Below, piece after piece: positions 51,201-61,091 of a stretch of 64,000 bases of DNA. Location: assembly GCF_018614655.1 (NCBI RefSeq), contig NZ_JAGGOG010000011.1:186001-250000 (forward strand), in the 5' to 3' direction. The notes below the pieces were generated by a model. The model searched no databases. It was given only the letters and a program-made list of their open reading frames with translations, and was not told the origin of the DNA. A program made the translations under genes and the position numbers. The stretch comes from Pseudomonas fluorescens (lineage in GTDB: Bacteria; Pseudomonadota; Gammaproteobacteria; Pseudomonadales; Pseudomonadaceae). Every line of letters starts with the position of its first letter. Position 1 is the stretch's first letter.

Positions 51201-54200
51201 CGCGACGATGTTCCCCGTCAGACTGCCACCCACCTTCAGGAACAGGTTGCCACCCGCCTCCGGGTACCAGGCACGGTACAGGCTCTCGGTCCCACCATTG
51301 ACGAAGCGTTCGTAGTAACCGGCCGGATCGTTCAGCACCGTCTTGCCAGGCCCCAACGCCTTGGGCTGGTTGTAGGGATCACCGGCCTGGGTGGCGGTGG
51401 AAGACGTGCCGGCGGTGTAGACCCCGTACAGCGAATCCATGCTCAAGTTGCCGGCGCTCAACAATTGCAGGTCGCCGGTGCCGGTACGGATGACGCTGAA
51501 GCGCGTGCTCGAGGGCGTTGCCTCGTACGTCGTCTCGCTCTGGGCCAGGCAGAAAGAAGGGGTTTGTTCACACAGCGCCTCGACGGTGGGGATCGTCGGT
51601 TCGCCCAGGTCTTCAATGAATTTCTGATCAATCACCGCCCCGACCTGGACGATGATGCCGTTCCCAGCGAGTTCGTCCGCCGCACTTTGGGTCCAGACAT
51701 ACGTGACCTTGATCGCACAGAACTCGGGTGTGTCGGCACAGAAGCTTTCAATCGTGCCGCCGCCCAACTCATCGAGTATGGCCTGGGAGATCGGCTCGCC
51801 CACCTTGACCTCCACACCCAGGCTGGCAAGGACTTCCACCGATGCGGCAGTCCAGGTCTGCACGCCTTTGGCCGGCAGTTTATTGGCATACATGCCGTAG
51901 TGACTGTCCGCAAGGTGCAGGTCGCCACTGCTTGGGTGCGCCTGCAAAATACCGCTGTCCGCCGCGTCAGTGTCGGCCCCGGCCACCAGTCGCAGTGACC
52001 AGGATTGCGAACCTTCAGCCAGCATCGGCGAGATGGCCCAGAGCTTGCCCTGGCGGCCCGCCACTTCCGGACGCAACTGCACTGAACTCACGCCGTCCAG
52101 CAGCTTGACGTTGGTGCCGGATGGAATCAGTGCACCTTGCGCCAGCGGTATATTGCCGTTGAGGGTGACGACATTGCGGGCGGCACTTGAGGCGGCAAAC
52201 AGCGACGGCAGTGGTACGCCCTTGGGCCATGTCATGGCCTTGAGTGCAGTGCCTTGAGTCAACAGGCTGCCCGCTTCAAGTTGCGAGCCAGCCGCCAGTG
52301 TCTGCGCCTGGGCCAGCAAGGTACCGGCCGCCAGCAGTACATTGCCGGAGGCATCCAGTACCGCCGCCGCCAGCACCGTACCGGATGGCAACAACAGGTC
52401 CTGAGCCAGGGTGGCGCGTACCGGCAAGCGGGTACCGGCCGCCACGGTCATACCCTTGATCGGCAGGTCATAGTTCAACACCGTGCCCGCTGGAAAGGCC
52501 GTGCCGTCGGCGAGTGTCACGCCATTGCCCGGCACCACGACAGTGCCGCCGGTAAAGTCGATACCCGGTAACAGCACCCAACCTTTGTCATCCACGGTTT
52601 CAGGCGGCGGAGCGAAACCATCGTTGATGCTGCCGTAGATATTCAGGTCACCACCGGCGCGTAAGGTCAGGCTGCCGGACTCCCCCGAACCATAGACCGA
52701 AGTTTTCTGGCTGTGGGGATTGAGGCTCGCATAGCGATAGCCGGACAGGTCGACATCGCCCTGCACCACCAGGTCACCGTCCGGGGTCTTGCTGACGATT
52801 TCTACCCCGGGCCGCAGGTGGAATACATCGGCATAGGCGGCGTTATTCAAACCGGCAAGCTTGTTCTGCAGCAGGTCGCTGTTAAGCAGCGCGGCGTTGA
52901 TAAATCCGGTGCTCAACGCATGTTTAGTGTCCAGGTAGGCTTGATCGATAACCTGATACGGTCGGCCACTGGCCGTGGGCGTGGTTTTTACCGGCGCATC
53001 GTCATAGCGTGCCATGCCGTTGAGCGTGATCGAGCGTGCGCCCTGGATATCCAGGCGGCCACGGGCATTGATGGCGATGTCATTGCTGGTGCCATCGGGG
53101 TTGATCAGGCGTGGCGCGTTCAACTCCAGGCTGCCGCGATTGAGGCCGTCGTTGCCTGCTGTGGCTTGCGTGCCATGGCGCAAGTCGATGCGTACGCCAT
53201 CGGCCAACGTCAGTACACCGCTGCCGGAACCCAGGACCACCATGGCCCGGTTCGGCGAATCGATGATCTTGCCGTAACTGTCGACCCGCAGTTTGCTGCC
53301 GTGGGCATCCAGCACGGCACCGCCGCCCAGGATCAGGCCATTGTTGCCCGCCAGGTTAATGCTGCCGACCCGTTCGCCACTGGCGTCCAGCAACCCGTTG
53401 ACGCGCAAACTGCCGTTGTCCAGCGAAACGCTGATTGCGCCGGCCTTGAGGCCGTTGCCGATGGTCAGGTCGCCCTGCTTGAGCTGGAAGCTGCGCGCGC
53501 CGAATACCTGGCCGTCGTTCAAGCGTTGATTGAGGGAGGCGAACTGTTGGTCCAGGGAACCGCTGCCCGCCAGGCGCTGCGCCTGGATCTCCACGGTGCC
53601 GGCCTGATACGGCATCAAGGTGCCGCCGGCATCGTAATAACCACTGCTGCTGCCAAGGATCTTGCCTTGCAGGTCGACGATCCCACCCGCCGTATCCAAT
53701 GCCACCGCCCGCAACTTGCCGGCCTGATTGTGTTTGGCGGACAGGTCGATGGTCGAGCCCGCCGCCTGGAGGATGTTGCCGCTACGGCTATCGAGCAGCA
53801 CGTTGCCACCCCAGCCGTACTGGGTCACATCGTTGAACGCGATGGCACGGCCAGCGACGTCGATCAGCGCCCCATCCGTCAGCACCACATCGCCACGGGC
53901 CCCGAGGCTGACCTTGCCGCTGGGCAGCACCACCGCACTGGCCAGGCGAATGCTGTCGCCTTGCAGGGACAACTCGGCGCCTTGGCCGTTGACCGTGCCA
54001 CGGCTACCAGCCGAGACCGCTACGTCAATGGCGCCGCCTGCGGTAATGCGGTTCACCGAGCCCCCTTCACCGGTCATCAGCGGCGTGAGGATGTTGAGGT
54101 TGCCACCGCTGTACTGGAAGCCCTTGAGCGGGTCATAAGCGCCCTGGCTCTGATAGACCGACAAGCTGCCTTTGTGGTCGGCGGTGATGCGCTCGCTGGC

Positions 54201-57200
54201 GTTGAGGTTGACGTTGGAAAAGCCCAGGGCGAGGCGGTCGAATGTGCTGGTGGTGCTCGGCTGGGCAAAGGTGCCGTAGCCGAACTCGATGCGCTCGGCG
54301 TTGATATTCAGCCGCCCGCTGCCGGTACCGGCACCGCCGGCCACCACGGCGCCTGGCGGCGTTTGCGCGCCCAGCCAGATCAAGTTGGCCGTATGCAGGG
54401 TGGCCACATCATCGGCGGCGCCCGAGCCATAAATCGCGGGTGTGGAGAGCATCAGGTTGCTCAGCAACGACTTGCCGGTCAGCGGGTCGTAAGTGTCGAG
54501 CGCGGCGCTGCCGTAAAAGTTGAAACTGTCCCGGGCCGAGAGTTGCAGGGTCTCCAGGGCCGGCGCACCAAACTGAGTGTCACCGCGCAACAGGCGATCG
54601 AGTAATGGCTGGGTAAGGGTCATACCAGCCGGCAGGCGATTGCTGGCCGCCGCAGCCGCCAAAGCTTCGGGGCTGCCGAGGTTAATGGTGCTCAACCCCA
54701 GGTTGAAGTGACGGGTGCCATAACGCACCTGGTCCCCCAACTCGAAGGTCTTGTCCGTCATCGCCACGATACTGCCTTCGGAATACAACGCGGTTTCCCC
54801 GCTGCACGGGGCACTGTTGCACACACCGACCTTGATCCCACCACTGACCTGCCCGCCCGGTTGAATCTGGCTAATGACATTGAGCGAGCCATTGGACACC
54901 GCCAGCATGTTGCTGACCTGGTAGATAAAACCGTCGCGGGCGTCGTAGCTGGCCTTGCCGCGATCCATGCTGTTGATCGACGCGCCCTGTTCGAGGGTGA
55001 TCGCGCCGGTGTTGCTCATCAAGAACACTTCCGGGGCGGCAAGGGTGGCGCCTTCACGCAAGATGATCGCGTTATTGGCACCGTTGCTGCCCTCGGCCAA
55101 GGTGATGTAGTTGCCACCCTGCCCGTATCGCACCAGCGTCAGGCCACCGACCATCAAGCGCGAGGCCCCCAGTGCATTGAGGCTGTCGTCATTGAGGGTA
55201 ATCCCGCCGAACCCTTGGGTGGCGGATTGGCCTGCGCCGACCACTTCGATGCCGTTCCAGCCCGGGTTGAGCACCGCCACCGTGCCGCCGTAGCCGCCGG
55301 CAGCGGCGTCGAAACGGCCGATCCCCTGGAATGAGAACGCGTGTTCGCCATCCCCTGCCCGTAGCGCCAGCTTCAAGGTCTTGGCATCCACTGGCAGCAG
55401 CGGACGCGGCACCCCGAGCTTGGCGGCATCGGCGACGGCGAACTGCGCGTAACCGGTTTCGTTGTATTGCGAATAACGGCGCAAGGTATCGGCCGACGTC
55501 AGGATCAATTGGCTCGCCACGCGGTTGTTGATCGCAGTGTTGGCAATCGACAAATGCCCGGCCGTGGCCCAGGAACCATTGCGCATCCGTTGCGTCGAGG
55601 TGTCGCCCCCCAGTCCCGCCAGGCCGTTGATCTCTACGCGAAACGCCCCGGGCATCAGTGCGTAGGTGGAAGGCATCAAGGTATAGGTACCCGCCGGCAG
55701 CCCAGGTACACCGGCCCCGATGGTGACTTGTTGGCCGATCAGCGGCGCCACCGCGCCACCCTCCGCCGCCACGGGTGCGACGGCGGGCTGGACCCCAGGC
55801 ACGATCGCGTAAACCGGGTTGGTCGCAAGGCCTGGCAAGACAAAACCACCCTGGACGCCGAACTGCACCAGCGGGTTATAACGCGCATCCGTGGAACCGC
55901 CGCGCCCGGAGACAAACCCCGCCCCCAGCAACTCACCACCACCGGAGAGGTCCAGCGTGGCCTCGGGCAATACCGCCACCGACTTGCCCCCCAGGATCAC
56001 CCCGACACTGAGGTCACTGTTGGGGTTGACGATCGCGCCCTGCCCGAGAAAAGTCACCGTCTTGCCGTTGTATTGATAGACCTGGTTATCGACCGTGCCG
56101 CCGTAAGGCAGGACCAGGCCCTTGCCACTCACCGACGTCACGCTGCCGGGCAGCAACTCGACCCGGTTGCTGCCCATACCGCCAATATTGATCAGCCCGA
56201 GCGGAGCTCGGACCACACCGCCCTGGCGGACAGTTGCGGCACCCAATTGCAAGCGACCAAACGCTGAATACGGCACCGCCACGTCCGTCGCGCCGGTACG
56301 GCCGATAGTCAATGTGCGCGAGGGGTCGAACCTGATGTCGGTGCTGCTGAATTCGCTCAGGTAGCCGGCGAGCACCCGCGCGCCGACTTCGGTGCCGGGG
56401 TACAACTGCGCCGCCCGCAAGGTCATGTCGCCCTGGGTCAGCAGCTGTGTGGAGATGTCCTGGGCCACAGGGACGCCTTCAGCACCGGCCAGAAAGCGCA
56501 AGTCACCCTGGCTGGTCAGTTGCACCTGGTCAAAACCACGGCGCTCGACACTCACCAGACTGTTGTCAGCCTGGCGCACGTTGCCCTTGCTGCCGAATAC
56601 CACGCTGCCCCGCACATCCAGCAGATTGCCAGTGGCATTGAAATGCGCACTGGTTGCCCGCTGGGACGGTAGCCCGGTAGACAGCGCACGCACGTACCCT
56701 TCCCGGGCATCCACGGGTGAGAGCATGCCGGCCAACAACAGGTACGGCGCCGACAGATTGACCTGGGAGGTGCCCGCCACGTTATCACCCAGGCTCAAGG
56801 CGCCGCTGTACAGGCGCAGGCTCTGGCCCATGTTCAACGCAACGTCGCCGTCGAAACTCAACAGGCCACGGCTCAGCAGTGCCAGGTTATCGAACCCGCC
56901 CGCCGTGACCTGATCCACGCCCAAACGCGCGTGGCCATATTCCAGGCTATCGGCCTCGGTCGTGCCCACCTCGTGGGTTTGGCTGAGCACCAGTTCACGG
57001 GCTTTCAGCACCCGGTCGGTCACCGCACGCGTCAAGTAATTGGGGCTCTCCAGCGCGACCGCCAAGGTACCGCCTGCGGCGGTGGCGCCACCGGCCTGGG
57101 CGACAAAACTGCCGTCCAGGTACAGGCTATTGTTGGAGGCCAGGCTGATGCTGCCGCCGTTGCTCGCCACCTGCACCGCGCCCTGCCCCGGGATATTCAA

Positions 57201-60200
57201 CAAAGCTTGAGTACCCGAGGCTTCCAGCCGCGCGCCTTCACGCACCACCACAAACACATCGCTGGCCTTGGCAATGCCGGTGGCCAAGTCGATATCGCCG
57301 CCCACGGTGATCTTGCCGCCATCACGTACCAGGCCGTAAGTGCGCCCACGGTTATCGACAGCGGTCGCGGCTCGGGCCGAGACGTCAATCCGTGCGTGTT
57401 CGCCCACCTGGATGGCGCGACCATGGCCGATGGCATTCGCTTGTTCCAGCGCCTGTGGCGGCATGGTCAGGCCGCCAAGGTTGACACTCCCGCCCCAGGC
57501 ATTGAGCGTCCCATCCAAGGTCAGTTGGCCGACGCTGCGCAGGTTGATTGCCTGGCCTGGATCAACATTGATTACCGCGCCCTGGCCCACTGTCAGTGCG
57601 GTGGTCGCCAATTGCGCGGCGGTGGTTTCCTGATGACCCGCGGTCAGCGTCAACCCGGCGCCGCGGCGCTGGGTCAGCACGCCCTTGACTGCATCCTGCT
57701 GATACAACTCGGGGGTCCAGCGTTCCATGACGCTGGCCAGCTCGCTACCGCTCGGGGCGGTGGTTGCCTGTTCACCCAAACGGTAAGCCGGCAGGCTGAC
57801 ATCCACCTGGGCGCCGTCGGCGACGATCAGCCCTTCATTGCCGGTGATGTCATAGGCCGAAAAACCCTTGTTGAAAAAGTCTGCGCCCAGTTGCAGGGTG
57901 TCAGCATCCGGCGTGCTGGCGCTCTTGCCGATCAGCACCTTGCGCGCCTGCAAGGCCAGGGTGCCGCCGCCGTTGACGCCATAGCCACGAATCTCGCCGC
58001 CCAGCTCAAGCGCACCAAACGCCCCCAAGGTCACACTGCCGCCCTTGCCGCCGCTGACCTTGCCATCCAGTCCGATGGTTGCCCCCGATGACGTATCCAC
58101 CAGGCTCCCGGACGCCAGTTTCACGTCACCGGTACTGCGCAGCGACACCTTGCCACCGTTGGCATAAGCCACGCCCTCGGTAACCGAGGGCTCCAGCGTG
58201 AGATTGTTCCAGCGTCCGGAGGCATCCAGCTTGACCCCGGCAGCCACGTCGACTCGCCCCTGGCCCGCCAGGATCACATCACCGACGACATTGTTGCTGT
58301 TGAGGTTGACCTGATTGAGCACGTTCCCGGCATTGATGCTGCCACCCTTGGCGGTCAGGTTGGCATTGAGCGTGACCTGTGGCCCGAACAAGGTGATATC
58401 CCCCCCGTCGGCCACCTTGAGCGCACCCTTGACCTCAATCTGCTGCCGGGCGCCGACCTTGATCGCCCCCAACCCGAAGCCGTTGAGCTGGTCGCTGTCG
58501 AGCACCAACTTGCCCTGGCGCGCAGCCGGCAGTGCAGCGGTCAGGTCCAGGCCTTCGGCGATTTTTTGCGTGTTGCTGTCGATCAGGACCTGATCCATGG
58601 CCGGTGTCAGGGTGTAACGCAAGGTGCCGGTGCTTTTGTTGAAGATCGGCGTGTACTGACCAATGATCAACTGCGCCCGTTGGGCCATGGCCTTCTGTGA
58701 TTGCTGATAACCGTCGAGGTTGATATTCGGCGCCTGGACCTGGCGATCGCCCTGGAACACATCGCTGATCAACTGGCCTTCCAGGACAGCGTTCGAGGTG
58801 CCAACCACCAACTTGCCAGCGTCACGGCCTACGATGTAACCGGCCTCGTATCGACGTTGCGAAGCGATCAATGGGTTGTAGTAGAGATCGGTGCGCCCCC
58901 AGCGTGCACTGGTGTCTTCAAACCCTTTGTAGAAGCCGGTGTAGAGGATGTCCCCCGGCGCTTTCGACAGTTCATAGAGGCGTCCATCCGGCCCCTTGAG
59001 CCAGCTTTGCTGAATATAGCCATCCTGCACATCCACGGTACCGCCCGACAGGTTAAGCTGCGCGCCGACCTGGGTCACCAGCTCCTTACCGGTAAAGGTC
59101 AGCGTGCCACCCTGGGCCATCCACTCGCCCACCGAATGGCCTTGGGTCCCAAGGTAGCCACCCACTTCCAACAGGCCACCGGCGGTGTACCAACGGTCCG
59201 TGGCGTAGCCATTGGTACCCGCCGGGACGAACACCAGGTCCCGCAAGTCGACCCAGACATCGTTGTTGATCAACTTGCCGCCTTCGCGGTTGACCGAGGC
59301 ATCGCGCTGCTCATTGCCCTGGACGTTGATCTTGATGTTGTTGGATTCCATCGCCACCTTGACGCCGACGGCGCCGGACACATCGATCATCGCGCCGTCA
59401 CGCACCAGGCTGCGCTGGCCAGCGGTGACCGCCACTTGACCACCGGTGGCCAGGGTGATCGAGCCTTTCTGGAAATCCACAGTGCCGCCGCTGACGATCT
59501 CCACCCGGGATTGATCGGTGCGATCGCTGACGCTGCTGAGGTTGTTGAATTGCCCGGTAATCAGGTTGACCGGCAAGCCGTCGAGCTTGACCAAGCCGTT
59601 ATCCCGCTGGCTGTTGAGGGCCGTGCTGGCGCTGCTGTCCAGCAGGATCGCGGTAGTACCGCCCTGCCCCAGGGTCACACTGCCGGTTTTATCGGTGGCC
59701 GAGTTGAGCAAGTGAATGGTGCCACGCGTATCCACCGAGGTACTGGTCAACACGACGCCGTTCTGCTGCACCTGGTGCCCGGTGAGGGTGATGTCGCCCG
59801 TGGACGCCATGATCAGGCCGTTGTTGCTGACCTTGCCCGACGTGCTGCCAGCCTTGAGGCTGGCTGCCACTTCATTGCCACGGGTGGTGGAGCGGTCATT
59901 GCCCGCCGTGCCAACGCCCCGGCGGATATAGAAACTGTCACCGGCCGCCAGGGTGGCCTGGCCCTTGGCGGTGATGATCGTGCCGGCGTTTTCCACCTCC
60001 GAACCCAGCAGCAAAGCGTAGCCACCGGCGTCGGTGGCCGTGGCCGCGTTGTGGGTCTGGATCAGAGCACCGCGCTGCACCTCGACCTTGCCCGCCGCTT
60101 CGGTGAAGGTCGGCTGAGTACCGTTGGCATCCACATAAATCCCGCGCTGGGTGAACTGCTCATCGGTGATAGTCGCGGCAGCAGCCACCAGGTTGCGCAC

Positions 60201-60893
60201 GTTGACCTGGCTGGTGCCACTGAAGACCACGCCGTTACGGTTCATTATCATCACCGTGCCCGCGCCCTTGATCTGGCCCTGGATTTCGCTGGGCCGGGCG
60301 TTGGGATCATTGACCCGGTTCAGCGCGGCCCAGTTCGACTGCTGCTGGAAGTCGACAGTGGTGTTGCGCCCGACGTTGAAAGTCTCCCAGTTGAGGATCG
60401 CCTTGTCGGCGGTCTGCTCAATGGTCACTGTAGTTTTGCCACTCGCCTGGTTCTGCACCGGTTTTTTGGCATTGGTCCAGCCCTGGGTCAGGCTGTTGTC
60501 CACCTGCAGCCCGCCCTTGCCGAGGCCGTCGGGGACGTTCGAGATCTGCCCCAACGCAGCCTGCCGACCCGCAGCCTGGGCCGCCTGCTGGGCAGCAATA
60601 GCGGCGACGCTGGTATTGAGGGTGCTCAAGGAGCGCTGCAACTGCTGGTTGACCCGGGTCTGCTGAGACAACGGTGGCGGCATCCCCGGCACCTGGGCAC
60701 CAGGACGTGCGGCCGTCGCCGCCTGGGAGGCACCTTTGGCCGCGAACCAACCGGAACTGAACGCCGTGGCACCCTGGGCACTGCCCGCTACCAGCAACAA
60801 GGCGATGGCATGGGCCAGCGGCTTGAGGCGCAGGATCGTCTGGCCGCCAGGGCCTTGGGCATTCACATTTACCGTTGGTTTGCAGCGGACCAT
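48288..60893 (-). CDS. pdtA: Giant TpsA exoprotein (filamentous haemagglutinin family, PdtA-like)
   Basis: 4201 residues; AAGGATGAG precedes ATG 60893. Long signal peptide with extended n-region (cleavage near residue 43, GSAQGATA). TPS secretion domain about 130-380: ILNWETFNVGRNTTVDFQ (166-183) and MNRNGVVFSG (217-226, in place of the usual NPNG). A very long beta-helix body of haemagglutinin repeats (GKVSLGARGDVVLTDGALID type). Residues about 2780-2915 carry repeated short AGTxL/PAGT steps; CxxTPxFC motifs at C3052/C3059 and C3108/C3115; C-terminal DUF3739-like part ending EERRQISL. Known relative: P. aeruginosa PdtA (about 4180 residues), a phosphate-depletion-regulated TPS protein. It is secreted by the TpsB encoded downstream; presumably a surface adhesin or virulence factor. 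Confidence 0.92.
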   Translation of the reverse strand: MVRCKPTVNVNAQGPGGQTILRLKPLAHAIALLLVAGSAQGATAFSSGWFAAKGASQAATAARPGAQVPGMPPPLSQQTRVNQQLQRSLSTLNTSVAAIAAQQAAQAAGRQAALGQISNVPDGLGKGGLQVDNSLTQGWTNAKKPVQNQASGKTTVTIEQTADKAILNWETFNVGRNTTVDFQQQSNWAALNRVNDPNARPSEIQGQIKGAGTVMIMNRNGVVFSGTSQVNVRNLVAAAATITDEQFTQRGIYVDANGTQPTFTEAAGKVEVQRGALIQTHNAATATDAGGYALLLGSEVENAGTIITAKGQATLAAGDSFYIRRGVGTAGNDRSTTRGNEVAASLKAGSTSGKVSNNGLIMASTGDITLTGHQVQQNGVVLTSTSVDTRGTIHLLNSATDKTGSVTLGQGGTTAILLDSSASTALNSQRDNGLVKLDGLPVNLITGQFNNLSSVSDRTDQSRVEIVSGGTVDFQKGSITLATGGQVAVTAGQRSLVRDGAMIDVSGAVGVKVAMESNNIKINVQGNEQRDASVNREGGKLINNDVWVDLRDLVFVPAGTNGYATDRWYTAGGLLEVGGYLGTQGHSVGEWMAQGGTLTFTGKELVTQVGAQLNLSGGTVDVQDGYIQQSWLKGPDGRLYELSKAPGDILYTGFYKGFEDTSARWGRTDLYYNPLIASQRRYEAGYIVGRDAGKLVVGTSNAVLEGQLISDVFQGDRQVQAPNINLDGYQQSQKAMAQRAQLIIGQYTPIFNKSTGTLRYTLTPAMDQVLIDSNTQKIAEGLDLTAALPAARQGKLVLDSDQLNGFGLGAIKVGARQQIEVKGALKVADGGDITLFGPQVTLNANLTAKGGSINAGNVLNQVNLNSNNVVGDVILAGQGRVDVAAGVKLDASGRWNNLTLEPSVTEGVAYANGGKVSLRSTGDVKLASGSLVDTSSGATIGLDGKVSGGKGGSVTLGAFGALELGGEIRGYGVNGGGTLALQARKVLIGKSASTPDADTLQLGADFFNKGFSAYDITGNEGLIVADGAQVDVSLPAYRLGEQATTAPSGSELASVMERWTPELYQQDAVKGVLTQRRGAGLTLTAGHQETTAAQLATTALTVGQGAVINVDPGQAINLRSVGQLTLDGTLNAWGGSVNLGGLTMPPQALEQANAIGHGRAIQVGEHARIDVSARAATAVDNRGRTYGLVRDGGKITVGGDIDLATGIAKASDVFVVVREGARLEASGTQALLNIPGQGAVQVASNGGSISLASNNSLYLDGSFVAQAGGATAAGGTLAVALESPNYLTRAVTDRVLKARELVLSQTHEVGTTEADSLEYGHARLGVDQVTAGGFDNLALLSRGLLSFDGDVALNMGQSLRLYSGALSLGDNVAGTSQVNLSAPYLLLAGMLSPVDAREGYVRALSTGLPSQRATSAHFNATGNLLDVRGSVVFGSKGNVRQADNSLVSVERRGFDQVQLTSQGDLRFLAGAEGVPVAQDISTQLLTQGDMTLRAAQLYPGTEVGARVLAGYLSEFSSTDIRFDPSRTLTIGRTGATDVAVPYSAFGRLQLGAATVRQGGVVRAPLGLINIGGMGSNRVELLPGSVTSVSGKGLVLPYGGTVDNQVYQYNGKTVTFLGQGAIVNPNSDLSVGVILGGKSVAVLPEATLDLSGGGELLGAGFVSGRGGSTDARYNPLVQFGVQGGFVLPGLATNPVYAIVPGVQPAVAPVAAEGGAVAPLIGQQVTIGAGVPGLPAGTYTLMPSTYALMPGAFRVEINGLAGLGGDTSTQRMRNGSWATAGHLSIANTAINNRVASQLILTSADTLRRYSQYNETGYAQFAVADAAKLGVPRPLLPVDAKTLKLALRAGDGEHAFSFQGIGRFDAAAGGYGGTVAVLNPGWNGIEVVGAGQSATQGFGGITLNDDSLNALGASRLMVGGLTLVRYGQGGNYITLAEGSNGANNAIILREGATLAAPEVFLMSNTGAITLEQGASINSMDRGKASYDARDGFIYQVSNMLAVSNGSLNVISQIQPGGQVSGGIKVGVCNSAPCSGETALYSEGSIVAMTDKTFELGDQVRYGTRHFNLGLSTINLGSPEALAAAAASNRLPAGMTLTQPLLDRLLRGDTQFGAPALETLQLSARDSFNFYGSAALDTYDPLTGKSLLSNLMLSTPAIYGSGAADDVATLHTANLIWLGAQTPPGAVVAGGAGTGSGRLNINAERIEFGYGTFAQPSTTSTFDRLALGFSNVNLNASERITADHKGSLSVYQSQGAYDPLKGFQYSGGNLNILTPLMTGEGGSVNRITAGGAIDVAVSAGSRGTVNGQGAELSLQGDSIRLASAVVLPSGKVSLGARGDVVLTDGALIDVAGRAIAFNDVTQYGWGGNVLLDSRSGNILQAAGSTIDLSAKHNQAGKLRAVALDTAGGIVDLQGKILGSSSGYYDAGGTLMPYQAGTVEIQAQRLAGSGSLDQQFASLNQRLNDGQVFGARSFQLKQGDLTIGNGLKAGAISVSLDNGSLRVNGLLDASGERVGSINLAGNNGLILGGGAVLDAHGSKLRVDSYGKIIDSPNRAMVVLGSGSGVLTLADGVRIDLRHGTQATAGNDGLNRGSLELNAPRLINPDGTSNDIAINARGRLDIQGARSITLNGMARYDDAPVKTTPTASGRPYQVIDQAYLDTKHALSTGFINAALLNSDLLQNKLAGLNNAAYADVFHLRPGVEIVSKTPDGDLVVQGDVDLSGYRYASLNPHSQKTSVYGSGESGSLTLRAGGDLNIYGSINDGFAPPPETVDDKGWVLLPGIDFTGGTVVVPGNGVTLADGTAFPAGTVLNYDLPIKGMTVAAGTRLPVRATLAQDLLLPSGTVLAAAVLDASGNVLLAAGTLLAQAQTLAAGSQLEAGSLLTQGTALKAMTWPKGVPLPSLFAASSAARNVVTLNGNIPLAQGALIPSGTNVKLLDGVSSVQLRPEVAGRQGKLWAISPMLAEGSQSWSLRLVAGADTDAADSGILQAHPSSGDLHLADSHYGMYANKLPAKGVQTWTAASVEVLASLGVEVKVGEPISQAILDELGGGTIESFCADTPEFCAIKVTYVWTQSAADELAGNGIIVQVGAVIDQKFIEDLGEPTIPTVEALCEQTPSFCLAQSETTYEATPSSTRFSVIRTGTGDLQLLSAGNLSMDSLYGVYTAGTSSTATQAGDPYNQPKALGPGKTVLNDPAGYYERFVNGGTESLYRAWYPEAGGNLFLKVGGSLTGNIVAPSSGSGVGRPNPVDSGNDSADVGNWLWRQGSGNVNTGGQVQPTAWWINFGSYTSTAMADQRVDQLVGFTGFGTLGGGDLDVQVGGDAGLLRSMLGSTLSSSVNPRSQGLVLAVGSTGRVASDGSLQLTGGGDLRVNIGGALNAASDLTTGRQNGMLVDVRGNARLSSGAMGQIDLHYGSVATDHSTGETRAFDPLQATRGMAAGGMTLVPGDATFSLATLGDLVLQDVVDPGRVVLQNSSAFTRGSAGQNDLQYGAGTSWFSLWTDRTAIDLFSAGGNLTPNTAQATSDLAIVYPSTLRATAASGSFYYGKASASAQSDLAYRSPLLLAPGTHGQLQFLAHDSIYAAGMFVTPSAADPSVMATPWRPAFVGNLGGTPVIDGSNLSANGNPVKTNSPLPLFAFGSGSASAAYSASSEPARFYALTGDLLGVSSGRIITFGSNPDNLHSGQTWYEGGGPVWMKAGRDIVSSGSRFDLVSSPENAQSKGNLFIHYNPNDISIVSAGRDILYSNFQVAGPGGLEVTAGGNILMSGRPVSSGGEVSITSLGPVVPGDNRPGASIVMQAGAGPNGPDYRRFVEAYLDRANQLSSGEPVSIQGAKVAKTYEKELATWLAERFGFIGDTDQARAYYAALPAEQQRVFARDVYFAELKAAGREYNQDGGVRQGSYVRGRAAIAGLFPDKDVAGNPITYKGDITLFGGSGVHTDFGGSIQMLTPGGGQVFGIEGAAPPSTAGVITQGVGDIQLYSMGSILLGQSRIMTTFGGSIMGWSAEGDINAGRGSKTTVVYTPPRRIYDNWGNVSLSPSVPSTGAGIATLNPIPEVPAGDIDLIAPLGTIDAGEAGIRVSGNINIAALRVVNAANIQTQGKSSGVPVSAAVNTGAMTSASAAGAAASQAAEDAARNQQAAARQGRASIVTVEVLGFGTEPVQRRPDSASTSPVYNPDSPVQVLGAGPLSDQARAQLTDEERRQISL

Positions 60894-61027
60894 CTGGACT
60901 CATCCTTCTTTGTCATTGCCGAAGACGCGCGTCACGTATGGGAGTTAGGCCGTTGGCGAGGGGCGGGACTGAACTTCTGTCACGGAAAATTCATATGGAC
61001 GCGCTGCACGCCGCGAGAACGTTGCGC

Positions 61028-61062
61028 AAAAAAAATCAGCAACGGCACAGGCCGTTGCTGAT
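61028..61062 (-). terminator. Rho-independent terminator of the DING gene
   Basis: On the minus strand ATCAGCAACGGC pairs with GCCGTTGCTGAT around a CTGT loop, followed by a run of Ts (nine A on the plus strand), 30 bp after the DING stop at 61092. It isolates the DING gene from pdtA. Confidence 0.95.
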
Positions 61063-61091
61063 CAGGCATTGCGTATCAATGAAAGCAAGGG

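Noticed and set aside
60894..61027. PhoB box before pdtA (GTGACAG/TCAGTCC words)
   Set aside because: The words are in the wrong spacing for the 11-bp Pho-box period, so I could not support a site.
52713..61061. Long plus-strand open frames opposite the giant TpsA gene (up to 786 codons)
   Set aside because: They are shadows of a repetitive high-GC gene: no ribosome-binding sites, low-complexity His/Gln/Gly/Arg composition, and the minus strand has the real TPS, beta-helix and signal features.
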